DNA of 64,000 bases, taken from Alisma plantago-aquatica (lineage: Eukaryota; Streptophyta; Magnoliopsida; Alismatales; Alismataceae). Of this stretch, positions 10,461-21,522 are shown piece by piece (the first letter of the stretch is position 1; the number at the start of each line of letters is the position of its first letter). The notes beneath the pieces are model-generated. The model had not been told where the DNA came from and did not search any database. It saw nothing but the letters and a program-made list of their open reading frames with translations. The stretch spans positions 665,351,591 through 665,415,590 of the forward strand of contig OY856409.1 in assembly GCA_963693085.1 (NCBI GenBank), written 5' to 3'. Both the position numbers and the translations under genes were made by a program.

Positions 10461-12760
10461 AAGGAGGCGACAGCCGTCTCTACTTAAAGGTGTCATGAAA
10501 GTAAACTTGTAACACTTTTGAGGTATATGATACCAAGATGTAAAGTGTAAAGCACTCAATAAATGAGGCAAGTGTTGCCACCATAGTAAGGAGTACTTTA
10601 GTTTACTTTTCAGCCTTAAAGGCATGTAATACAGTTATGAACTGCTATTTCATATTTGCCAATAGATAGAAACACTTTATTTTTGCATATTGTATGACAA
10701 TGATGGCAATTAATAAAGTTGATGTTTCAATCTCAAAGATATGATCTTTATGGCAATGCCTTGTTTATCTTGTGGTATTTGATATGCATAAGATAAAATG
10801 ATACCTAAGAGTTATAGATAACTCAAACAATCAAATTAGCGTCAATCATGAGAAATTCATTTCTAGTTTCCATATGATGAATAAATCTAGACTCTTTTGG
10901 TTAGAGAACTAGTAAGAGACATGAATATCTTGGACATGATTAATCAATCTTCACTAAAGGTAGTGGGAGAATGATTATCCTATTAGGTATAATACATTTT
11001 ATGTATTTACATACCTATTAGAGAAAATGCTAATACTTCAAATGGTGTTTAGAGAAATACCAATATGAATATCTTGAAGTGTTCAAGATTATCATAGATG
11101 AAGTGCAAATTTGGTAAAGTGTTAATTCTTGATGAGATCAATGAATGAAATACTTGGACCAAATGTTTGAGATCCTTATGAGTGATTATGATAGTGTATC
11201 ATAGTGAATTCATGATTAAGACATGGTAATGTCTAAATCAAGAAGGAATCATACTCTAAGGAGTAAGAGAATGATTATCAAATAATTGAATTCTTCTTAA
11301 TAAAAGAATACCCCACACTAATAAAGGACATTAAGAATTACATGGAGTTGTAAGTTCTTATATCCTTGATGGATACACCTCATTTATCTATGTGATGAGT
11401 TGTTCATGTGCTGAGTCAACTATCTAGATGAATACGAGGAACCAAATTTTGAGTTATGGTTTATGACCATTACATCCTAAATGACATCCATGTGAACCAT
11501 AAGGTATGACCTTGATGGTAGCACCCATTGGATGAAATCCATAAGTGCAAATGAATCTTAAGTGTTAAGACACATGGATAACATTTTGAGAAGGATGATG
11601 CTTGTTGATTGCAACTTAATGACTAAGACATTTGGCATATGGATACTAAAACCGCATTCCTATGAGGAATAAAACAAGGATGTGTACGTGACACAACCTA
11701 TAAGGTTTATGAATCCACTAATGCAAATGAAGTCTATAAGTTACAATGGACTAGTCAATGTGATTGGTTGAGTACAAGCAACTCAGAATTGGATCTTTAC
11801 TTTGATGATATAGTCAAAGGGTTTGACTGATATGTCAAAGATAAAGAAGGGATCTGTGATTTAGTGGGAGCATGTTCACATTCCACATGTTGATGTGAAA
11901 TGGAAATGTTCTAGAATGAAAATCCTAAAGTGGAAATTATCTTTAAGGAAGATAGAGATGTTTCCTATGTGATAGGAATAGAGATCTATAGAGATAGTTC
12001 TCGAAAACCTCTTGACCTAAAAGAGGAGAAAATATACATTGGCAATCTATACTGAAGGGTTCAGTATGCACAGATTCAGTGGGAGAAAACTTGTCCATGT
12101 TACATGGAGTTAGTATCCCAAGGCCAAGTGTCCAATTCTTATGAAAAATTGGAACACTAAGAATAGATATGGATCTATCATGTATGTAATCATCCCATTA
12201 TCTTGCATGTATCGACATGGCAAGAACAAAATGCATTTATCATATTGTATGTAGGACATGACAATATGATATGCTCATCCTGATAACTCGTATGTGAGAC
12301 ATGACGAGTGGATGTATGTCTACTTCCAGTAAGGGTTACTGGAATACCATGAGAACTTGATAAGTACTAGTTCTATGGAGATAAAGAAGAGTTCAATGTA
12401 AAGAGTTACATTGATGCGAACTTCCGAAAGGACAGAAAATTAATCGTAAAATATATATAGGATATATAAAAGTGAAAGTTTGTTCATAATTGGAAGTGTT
12501 CCAATAAAACCATTTAAAAGGAAATGCCGAGTATCTATGCGTTAGAGAACATCAGTGGATACTATATGGATTTGGAAGTTCATGAGATGAACTTATAGAT
12601 ATTCCGCTCATTGATGATAAGTATGGAATCCTTGGTCATGCAATGTGGCTAAAGGTTAGCAAAGGAATACTATATCACATATTATGAAAACTCCATCTCA
12701 AACGTGTGACGTACAACGAAGAGATGAGAGACATGCAGTTAAAAGCTGACTTTGGCAAGG
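10461..12760 (+). pseudogene. Copia pol remnant of B (integrase, RT, RNase H)
   Basis: Read through frameshifts, the order is that of Ty1/copia. An integrase C-terminal remnant lies at about 11280-11480. The RT block equivalent to IWMDVKTAFLNG and EDVYMTQPEGF is at about 11635-11720, preceded by a CKW-like block at about 11540. A GIEIYRDSSRKPL-like block is near 11965-12010. The RNase H region includes KSYIDANF (about 12403) and a remnant of the conserved motif that follows. No frame stays open beyond about 70 codons. The 10560-11280 part presumably held protease and the rest of integrase, but I cannot name residues there. Confidence 0.8.
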
Positions 12761-12860
12761 TGTTTCCATAACTCATTATGTTCGCACTAGAGCACAGTAA
12801 CATGTGGGACATGTTTGAAGATCACTATGAATATGATTCAAAGGTGATTGGCTCATAGTG

Positions 12861-12872
12861 CAAGTGGGAGTC
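12861..12872 (+). other. Polypurine tract, element B
   Basis: CAAGTGGGAGTC immediately before the 3' LTR; the same motif occurs before the 3' LTR of A at 17472-17483. Confidence 0.75.
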
Positions 12873-14054
12873 TATTGGTATGTATGCCCTGAGAGCCAAT
12901 CATGGGATGATTGGTGGGATACATTAAGATTGATTTGATAAACATCAAAGGCAAGCTTCCAATTCTTTCTGGTTCAGTCATTTGAGATAGTGATAGAACA
13001 GATTGAATGTCTAGAGAATGACAATACTCAATGACGTATGCTTTCAGGTTAAGGACCTAAACGATGAGATCATACAGATGCTAAGAGTTTGTACATTCTT
13101 GTTATGTCCCTAGTCAGATGTCATTGTGGAAGGTATATAGACAACAATGACACACAAGACTAGATTGTAGTGTTGGTTGATGACAAAATCTCATTAGTCA
13201 TGATATAGAGATATCAAACCAAACACATAGGTACTTGTTAGAGAACAAGTGTACCGGACAGACCCACCGTGAGTTTGACACATGGAACCATGACATGGTA
13301 GTCACAATCAATACTCACAGTGATGGTGGTGAATGTGATTCTTTGACCTGAAATCACTACACTCAACACATGTCATTGGGCACACTTTGACATCATCAAA
13401 TGCAATCCTGAAACATGGGTTGTTATAAAGGTTATGATTGGGTGGCTTTGACACATGGGGCTTTTGAGGGGTGAGTGATAGATATGGTATTTGTCCCTCC
13501 TGAGGGAGTTTGATATCCATGGCCGCTTGATGAGTAGGATTGAGAAAGGCATGCAGGCATGTGTGAATTAGTATGTGATATTGATGTCATACATATCTCT
13601 TCCAATCTACTCTGAGATCAAGAAAGTGAATGAACGTTGACAGGATGACTGTTCCATGCCTCGAGTTCATTTGGGATATCTGTGAAAAAGGAATTATACA
13701 TTCATTGTAACACCATTTACGTATTGTAGGATTGAAAGTTGTTCTTCAACTTTCTATTTCACTTGGGTAGCACTAATGTGTGACTAGGCACCGCTCTTTG
13801 CCTGTGAAGTCATAAGTGTTATGGACTTTCACTGCCAACGTGAAATGGACCTGTAGGGTCACACACATAGGATTTAACCTGGAAGAGGAGTTTTGTCCAC
13901 AAACAATGTTTAGATTGATTACTAAAGGAGTTTATTAGTTCAATTAAACACTGAATTAATTGATATCTCAATGTCATAATGTTCAAGGTGTTGGACACAT
14001 TGATTAGAGTATCAGATTGATTGAAACTACAATTGACTGATTTTGCACAATCTA

Positions 14055-14460
14055 CACTCGCAATCGATCAGCTCATGTGATGAACCGATCGGCTGAGCTT
14101 GGTGAACCGATCGGCTCAGATGGTGAGTCGATCGGCTCATGGACAGGGTGAAATGATCGGTTCAAGTGTTGAAATGATCGATTCAACCGGTCCAACTGAG
14201 CAAGTTGGGAAAGTAGGATTGGTGAGAAATTTCTTTTCGTTTCACTTGCCCAATTTGATTGGAACAAGGATTGGTATTTGGTACCAATTAGTAACAAAAG
14301 AGGAAAAGTCAATCAGGAACTGACCAGGACCACGAACCGACCGGTTTAGAAGTGAACCGACCGTTTCATGGGTCCCAACCGATCGGTTGAGGTGTCAACC
14401 GACCGGCTCAGGTCCCCAACTGATCGTTTCATAAATGAAACGATCGTTTCAGGTTGCGCA
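14055..14460. repeat. CCGATCGG inverted-repeat cluster, 3' LTR of B
   Basis: One of the better preserved versions: ACCGATCGGCTC, GTCGATCGGCTC, AACCGATCGGTTG and GAAACGATCG occur in close succession. Confidence 0.8.
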
Positions 14461-14551
14461 GTTGGTTGTTTTGGTGGAAAATCTCAAACCCTTCTACTCC
14501 TGCTTTAGTCCCACATTGCCCGGGATAGAGAATCCTGTCCCATGACCCTCC

Positions 14552-14559
14552 TATATATA
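14552..14559 (+). promoter_or_regulatory. TATA box, 3' LTR of B
   Basis: TATATATA after GACCCTCC, equivalent in position to the other copia LTRs. Confidence 0.65.
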
Positions 14560-15116
14560 GGGGTATTGGGGGCTTCTCAAAGTACAACTCAGTGCAACCA
14601 GTTGCTCTGTAAAGTTGTCGTTCTCTCTGGTTTTAGTAACCGAGAGAGCCCGAGCAAACTGCTACCCGATAAGGGAGGCACAATAAGGGAAAGACAACTT
14701 CAGAAAGCGACTGGTGGCAGGAGAGTGTGTCGGCGACTTGTATGCTGATAGGAGGGTGTCACTCCTTCCAATTCCTTGTGAGACAAGGAGATTGGAGTTC
14801 CAGGTGGTCAGTGTGGACTACTTCATAGGCGGGAGATTTCTGCCACTCGGAGGACAGTTGTCAATCCTGACAGTCCCGATGAGACTAGGAGTCAACAGTC
14901 TCGGTGGAACCAGGAGCTGCACAGACACCGTCCAAGATCGGAGGTGAAGACCGCGCAAGCCGCGAGGTGTTGTCGCCGAGCAAGCCTTGGGACAAGGTAT
15001 GATTCCACAAACCATCCCTTCCTATTGTATAGACGTTGATGCGTTTCCTTGTTCTGGGTTTGGGAAGAGAAATTTTTTGTTTCCGCTGCCTTCTCTTCCT
15101 CCCCTAAAACCCAACA

Positions 15117-15121
15117 AAGAT
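15117..15121. other. Target-site duplication of element B (right)
   Basis: AAGAT, matching 6078-6082. Confidence 0.93.
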
Positions 15122-17400
15122 ATGGATATGTCATATATGATATGCAATATCCACAAAGAAGTGATGGCCTTTGTGAAAGGACCAAGAAAGGAGTACCCAT
15201 CATTGGAGCAAGTGTTTCTTCCATAGATAGGAGTACATTTCAGTTTATTTCAGCCTAAAGGGAACGAAATAGATTTGAAAACTGCTATTTCATATTTGCT
15301 AATAGATAAAAACACTTTATTGTATGACAATGATGGCAATCAGTAAAGAGATGTTCCAATTTATAAAGATATGATCTTTGTGGCGATTCCTTATTTATCT
15401 TGTGGTATTTTATATGCATAAGATAAAATGATACCTAAAAGTTATAGATAACTCAAACAATCAAATTAGCATCAATCATGAGAATTTCATTTCTAGTTTC
15501 CATGTGATGGATAAATCCAGACTCTTTTGGTTAGAGAACCAGTAAGAGACATGAATATCTTGAACATGATTAATCAATCTTCACTAATGGTAGTGGGAGA
15601 ATGATTATCCTATTAGGTATGATACATTTGATGTATTTACATACCTATTGGAACAAATGCTAATACTTCAAATGGTGTTTAGAGAAATACCAATATGAAT
15701 ATATTGAAGTGTTCAAGATTATCATAGATGAAGTGCAAATTTGGTAAAGTGTTAAATCTTGATGAGATCAATGAATGAAAGACTTGGACCAAATGTTTGA
15801 CATCCTTATGAGTGATTATGATAGTGTATCATAGTGAACTCGTGATTCAGGCATGGTGATGTCTAAATCAAGAAGGAATCATACTCTAAGGAGTTAGAGA
15901 ATGATTATCAAATAACTGGATTATTCTTAATAAAAGAATACCCCACACTAATAAAGGACATTAAGAATCACAAGGAGTTGTAAGTTCTTATATCCTTGAT
16001 GGATACACCTCGTTTATCTATGTGATGAGTTGTTCATGTGATGAGTCAACTATCTAGATGAATATGAGGAACCAAATTTCGAGTTATGGTTTATGACCAT
16101 TACATCCTAAATGACATCCATGTGAACCATAAGGTATGACGTTGATGGTAGCACCCATTAGATGAAATCCATAAGTGCAAATGAATCTTAAGTGTTAAGA
16201 AACATGGATAACATTTTGAGAAGGCTGATGCTTGTTGACTGCAACTTAATGACTAAGACATTTGGCATATGGATGCTAAAACCACATTCCTTTGAGGAAT
16301 AAAACAAGGATGTGTACGTGACACAACCTATAAGGTTTATGAATTCACTAATGCAAATGAAGTCTATAAGTTACAATGGACTAATCAATGTGATTGATTG
16401 AGTACAAGCAACTCAGAATTGGATCTTTACTTTGATGATATAGTCAAAGGGTTTGACTGATATGTCAAAGATAAAGAAGGGATCTGTGATTTAGTGGGAG
16501 CGTGATCACATTCCACATGTTGATGTGAAATGGAAATGTTATAGAATGGGAAATTATCTTTAAGGAAGATAGAGATGTTTCCTATGTGATAGGAATAGAG
16601 ATCTATAGAGATAGTTCTCGAAAACCTCTTGACCTAAAAGAGGAGAAAACATACATTGGCAATCTGTACTGAAGGGTTCAATATGCAAAAATTTAGTGGG
16701 AGAAAACTTGTCCATGTTACATGGAGTTAGTATCCCAAGGCCAAGTGTCTAATTCTTATGAAGAATGGGAACACTAAGAATACATATGGATCTATCATGT
16801 ATGTAATCATCCAATTATCTTGCATGTATCGACATGGCAAGAACAAAATGCATTCATCATCTTGTATGTAGGACATGGAAATATGATGTGCTCATCTTGA
16901 TAACTCGTATGTGAGACATGACGAATGGATGACTGTCTATGGAATACCATGAGAACTTGATAAGTACTTGAGAAGTACTAGTTCTATGGAGATAAGGAAG
17001 AGTTCAATGTAAAGAGTTACATTGATGTGAACTTCCGAAATGACAGAAAATTAATCGCAAAATATGTATAGGATATATAAAAGTGAAAGTTTGTTGATAA
17101 TTGGAAGTGTTCCAATAAAACCATTTAAAAGGAAATGCTGAGTATCCGTGTGTTAGAGAACAGTAGTGGATACTATGTGGATCTAGAAGTTCATGAGATG
17201 AACTTATAGATATTCCTCTCATTGATGACAAGTATGGAATCCTTGATCATGCAATGTGGCTAAAGGTTAGCAAAGGAATACAAGATCGCATGTTACGAAC
17301 ACTCCATCTCATACGTGTGACGTACAATGAAGAGATGAGAGACATGCAGTTAAAAACTCACTTTGGAAAGGTATTGCCATAACTCACTATGTTCACACTA
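15122..17400 (+). pseudogene. Copia pol remnant of A (resumes after B)
   Basis: Continues the internal region of A after B. It aligns with 10540-12760 of B from a GCAAGTGTT..AGGAGTAC block onward. RT remnants are visible at 16258-16340: ATATGGATG-CTAAAACC and GGATGTGTACGTGACACAACC, matching the copia MDVKTAFLNG and EDVYMTQP blocks. The block near 16610-16680 keeps the R-x-S-S-R-K-P-L region. RNase H remnants (VKSYIDVNF-like) are at about 17010-17040. Stops and indels are spread throughout, and the first 100 bp (15122-15220) differ from B. Confidence 0.78.
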
Positions 17401-17471
17401 GAGCATAGTAACATGTGGGACATGTTTGAAGATCACTATGAATATGATTCAAGGGTGATTGGCTCACAGTG

Positions 17472-17483
17472 AAAGTGGGAGTC
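17472..17483 (+). other. Polypurine tract, element A
   Basis: AAAGTGGGAGTC directly before TGTTGG of the 3' LTR. Confidence 0.78.
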
Positions 17484-18667
17484 TGTTGGTATGTATGCCC
17501 TGAGAGCCAATCATAGGATGATTGGTGGGATACATTAAGATTGATTTGATAAACATCAAAGGCAAGCTTCCAATTCTTTCTGGTTCAGTCATATGAGATA
17601 GTGATAGAACAGATTGAATGTCTAGAGAATGACAGTACTCAATGACGTATGCTTTCAGGATCAGGACCTGAACGATGAGATCATACGGATGCTAAGAGTT
17701 TGTACATTCTTGTTATGTCCCTAGTCGGATGTCATTATGGAAGGTAGATAGACAACAATGACACACAAGACTAGATTGTGGTGTTGGTTGATGACAAAAT
17801 CTCATTAGTCATGATATAGAGATATCAAACCAAACACATAGGTACTTGTTAGAGAACAAGTGTACCAGACATACCCACCATGAGTTTGACACATGGAACC
17901 ATGACATGGTAGTCACAGTCAGTACTCACAGTGATGGTGGAGAGTGTGATTCTTTGACCTGAAATCACTACACTCAACACATGTCCTTGGGCACACTTTG
18001 ACATCATCAAACGCAGTCCTGAAACATGGGTTGTTATAAAGGTGATGATTGGGTGGCTGTGACACATGGGGCTTTTGAGGGGTGAGTGATAGATATGGGA
18101 TTTGTCCCTCCTGAGGGAGTTTGATATCCATGGACACTTGATGAGTAGGATTGAGAAAGGCATGCACACATGTGTGAATCAGTATTTGATATTGATGTCA
18201 TATATATCTCTTCCAATCTACTCTAAGATCAAGAAAGTGAATGAACATTGACAGGATGACTGTTCCATGCCTCGATTTCATTCAAGATATCAGTGACAAA
18301 GGAATTATACATTCACTGTAACACCATTCACTAATTGTAGGATTGAAAGTTGTTCTCCAACTTTCTATTTCACTTGGGTAGCACTGATGTGTGACTAGGC
18401 ACCGCTCTTTGCTTGTAAAGTCATAAGTGTTATGGACTTTCACTACCAACGTGAAATGGACCTGCAGGGTCACACACATAGGATTTAACCTGGAAAAGGA
18501 ATTTTGTCCACAAACAATGTTTAGATTGATTACTAAAGGAGTTTAGTAGTTCAATTAAACACTTAATTAATTGATAGCTCAATGTCATAATGTTCAAGGT
18601 GTTGGACACATTGATTGGAGTATCAGATTGATTGAAACTGCAATTGACTAATTCTGCACAATCTGCA

Positions 18668-19060
18668 CTCCCAACCGAACGGCTCATGTGATGAACCGAT
18701 CGGCTTAGAGTGAAACGATCGACTCAGGTGGTGAGTCGATCGGCTCATGGACAAGGTGAGACGATTGCTTCAAGTGTTGAAATGATTGGTTCAACTGATG
18801 CAACCAAGCAAGTTGGGAAAGTAGGATTGGTGAGAAATTTCTTTTCATTTCACTTGCCCAATTTGATTGGAACAAGGATTGGTATTTGATACCAACTAGA
18901 AACAAACGAAGAAAAGTCAATCGGGAACTGACCAGGACCACGAACCGACCGGTTCAAAAGTGAACCGACTATTTCATGGGTCCCAAACGATCAGTTGAGG
19001 TGTCAACCGACCGCCTCAGGTCCCCAACCGACCATTTCAGAAATGAAACGATCGGTTCAG
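18668..19060. repeat. CCGATCGG inverted-repeat cluster, 3' LTR of A
   Basis: More eroded than in B, with ACCGATCGGC, GTCGATCGGC and AACGATCGGTTC still clear. Confidence 0.72.
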
Positions 19061-19159
19061 GTTGCGCAGTTGATTGTTTTTGTGGAAAATCTCGAACCCT
19101 TCTACTCCTGCTTTAGTCCCACATTTCCCAGGATAGAGAACCCTATCCCATGACCCTCC

Positions 19160-19169
19160 TATATATATA
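19160..19169 (+). promoter_or_regulatory. TATA box, 3' LTR of A
   Basis: TATATATATA after GACCCTCC, the same site as in the other three copia LTRs. Confidence 0.65.
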
Positions 19170-19726
19170 GGGGTATTGGGGGCTTCTCAAAGTACAACTC
19201 AGTGCAACTAGTTTCTCTATAAATTTTTCGTGCTCTCTGGTTTTGGTAACCGAGAGATCCTGAGCAAGTGCTACTCGATAAGGGAGGCACATCAAGGGAA
19301 AGACAATTGTAGAAAGAGACTGGTGGCAGGAGAGTGTGTCAGTGACTAGTACGCTGATAGGAGGGTGCGACTCCTTCCAATTCCTTATGAGACAAGGAGA
19401 TTGGAGTTCCAGGTGGTCCGTGTGGACTACTTCAGAGGCGGGATATTTCTGTCACCCGGAGGATAGCTGTCAATCCCGACAGTCCCGGTGAGACCAGGAG
19501 TCGACAATCTCGGTGCGACCAGGAGCTGCACAGACACCGTCCAAGACCGGAGGTGAAGACCGTGCAAGCCGTGAGGTATTGTCACCGATCAAGCCTCGGG
19601 AAAAGGTATGATTCAACAAACCATCCCTTCCTAATGTATAGACGTTGACACGTTTCCTTGTTCTGGGTTTGGGGAGGAGAAAATTTTTGTTTCCGCTGCC
19701 TTCTCTGATTCCTCTAAAACCCAACA

Positions 19727-19731
19727 AACCC
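19727..19731. other. Target-site duplication of element A (right)
   Basis: AACCC, matching 1640-1644. Confidence 0.92.
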
Positions 19732-20306
19732 TAGACCTCCAAACGGTCTTGGGTGATCACCAAATGGTCTTGAGACCATTTGGGTGATCCCCAAATGGTT
19801 TTGAAACCATTTGGGTCACTCAACCCAAACTTCAACTTAATTCAATTATTGAAATCAGCAATTGACCCGATTAGGGTTTTGATGATTGATGGGCCTTTTA
19901 TTGGTGAACCAATTGGAATTAATTGATGATTTTTGGGAGGTGATTAGTCTACATTATTCTCAAAAGGCCTCCAAATGGTCAATGCCTGGTCAACTCTTCC
20001 AAATGGTCTTGGACCGTTTTCTTCCATGCGTTCTTGTGAAACTGTTTGCATTCAAACAGTTTGAAACTGTTTGCTAAAGGTTGGGATTCCATTTTCTAAA
20101 GTAAATTCTTGGATAAACATAGGAATTAACATCATCATCTTCTACCTCTGTTCAACCAATAACAAGGGTTGTTCTTCACGGAAAAGATAGCAAGAACACA
20201 CAAAGGTGTCTAAAGAAGAAGATTTAAGCAACGATTATAGGAAAGAAAGATGCATTAACAAAGCTTTAAGGTTTAGAGTTATAAAACCCGCCTCTAGGAC
20301 TGATCC
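19732..20306 (-). mobile_element. Element C: LTR fragment (middle piece)
   Basis: Minus-strand continuation of LTR C between insertions A and D. Antisense to the D LTR it shows the AAACGGTC inverted repeats (19735-20070), then the reverse complement of the GGCGGGTTTTATAACTCTAA block seen in D at 21311. It ends at GATCC, where D inserted. Confidence 0.88.
20302..20306. other. Target-site duplication of element D (left, imperfect)
   Basis: GATCC here against TATCC at 32918-32922: four of five bases match, and LTR C continues across the junction. Confidence 0.78.
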
Positions 20307-20997
20307 TGTAACACCCCTGACCTGGGTTATAAGATAACCCTAGGTGTTTTGCCTAAATATGAAATTAAAAGTTTGTAATTATCCTTTGGTATGTAATTAA
20401 AGCTTTTATGGAACATAAGTTTCCCTTTCTGTCCCTTATAAACCAATGTTGAAGTGTTGGTTGCAATACGGGGACCTATGTGCAATTTGCCCAACCAGAG
20501 GGGTTAAACTGCAAATTTCACATGTTTATATGTTCCTTTAATGTTGAGACAACATAAGAATGAATATGATGAGGTTTAAGGGATTTCCCAAGCTTGAGCA
20601 CCAAGGTGCAGCTGTGGAAGCAACCCATGTACTTGAAAACCCTAAATTGGTGTAAAATGCAATTTACCCAATTTGAGGGGTGCAACTTGTAAAATACATC
20701 ATCTAAAACATCTTTTATGGCTCTTGGCATCAATTAGAAGAGAAATGATGAAAAGGTTACTTCAAGTGAATAATCATATAGTAAAGAACACCTTTGTGAT
20801 TGAATAATCAAGGTGTATGTATAATAGCCCTTTTATGTGTATGCTTTAGTGATGGGTTGATCCTCTTTGCCTTCAATTCTTGACCTTAGAAGGAGTTTGT
20901 CCTTAGAAATAAGATGAGGGGACGTGCAAGGAAGAAAGGAAGGACTTAGATGAGAAAGGAGGAAAACATATGTCCTTATGTTGAAAATTCACCCAAG

Positions 20998-21007
20998 TAT
21001 ATATATA
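20998..21007 (+). promoter_or_regulatory. TATA box, 5' LTR of D
   Basis: TATATATATA about 690 bp into the LTR. Matching TATA boxes lie at similar depth in C (33218-33230, minus) and F (44635-44644). Confidence 0.72.
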
Positions 21008-21118
21008 ACTTTCCTCACTTAGCAAAGGAACGATCCTCTTCCTTTCATTTCTTTTCCCCTTGCTCAAACCGACTAAGGAGAGCTCTGGAGCTCAGGAGGA
21101 CGACCAAGGGAGTGCAAG

Positions 21119-21124
21119 GTAGGT
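21119..21124 (+). other. Candidate LTR splice donor, D 5' LTR
   Basis: GCAAG|GTAGGT, 112 nt after the TATA box. The homologous site is TTG|GTAAGT in C (33103-33098, minus) and TTG|GTAAGC in F (44753), so the donor signal is kept although the flanks have diverged. The paired acceptor is AG 24957-24958. Confidence 0.55.
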
Positions 21125-21522
21125 TTGGATCCTTCCTTTTTGCTCAATTCTTGGATGAAACTCGGATTTAAGGTCAAATTCATGGCTAGCTCACTTAGCT
21201 CCATCTTTCTAGCCATCTCTTCTCAACCTTCCTTGGAGGATTCACCTTGGCCGACCTGTGGAGCTTCTAGGATGCCATTAAAGGCTTGGAGATCAAGGAG
21301 GAAGCTTTAGGCGGGTTTTATAACTCTAAACTTTATGCTTGATTATACATCCTTTTCTATGCATATAGTTGCTAGTTCTTCTTCTTCCCTATCTTTCCTT
21401 GCATCCTTGCAAGCAAAATCGTGAAGAACTGCCACTGTTCTCAAGGTAGAAGATAAGGGCGTTAATTTCTATGCTTATCCACGGATTTTCACTTTATCAA
21501 ACGACCTCCACCTATTGCTCAA

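Larger units (their letters stand above)
6083..15116 (+). mobile_element. Element B: Ty1/copia, same family, nested in A
   Basis: 9034 bp with LTRs 6083-8320 and 12873-15116, internal region 8321-12872, and target duplication AAGAT on both sides. It inserted just after the gag remnant of A in the same orientation. The internal region has gag, integrase, reverse transcriptase and RNase H remnants in the normal copia order, all with stops and frameshifts. Because A was hit by a relative, four near-identical LTRs lie within 18 kb, which resembles a tandem recombination product, but the target duplications identify true nesting. Confidence 0.95.
12873..15116 (+). repeat. 3' LTR of copia element B
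   Basis: 2244 bp, TATTGG...CCCAACA, followed by the target duplication AAGAT. TATA box at 14552-14559, CCGATCGG cluster 14055-14460, donor-like GACAAG|GTATGA at 14998. Confidence 0.95.
1645..19726 (+). mobile_element. Element A: Ty1/copia retrotransposon, decayed, carrying nested element B
   Basis: Outer copia element of about 9.04 kb once B (6083-15116) and its duplicated target are subtracted. The 5' LTR is 1645-3865 and the 3' LTR 17484-19726. The LTR ends read TGTTGG...CCCAACA (TATTGG at this 5' end). A perfect 5-bp target duplication AACCC lies at 1640-1644 and 19727-19731, inside LTR C. The internal region is split: 3866-6082 has PBS, leader and gag remnant; 15122-17483 has the pol remnant and polypurine tract. 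Reading frames are broken throughout, so it cannot act autonomously. Orientation is set by the PBS following the left LTR. Confidence 0.95.
17484..19726 (+). repeat. 3' LTR of copia element A
   Basis: 2243 bp with intact termini TGTTGG...CCCAACA, the best preserved ends of the four LTRs. TATA box at 19160-19169. It is followed by AACCC, the target duplication. Confidence 0.95.

Noticed and set aside
1645..19726. Tandem copia array by unequal LTR recombination
   Set aside because: Exact target duplications AACCC and AAGAT, and the continuity of A's internal region across B, show nested insertion instead.
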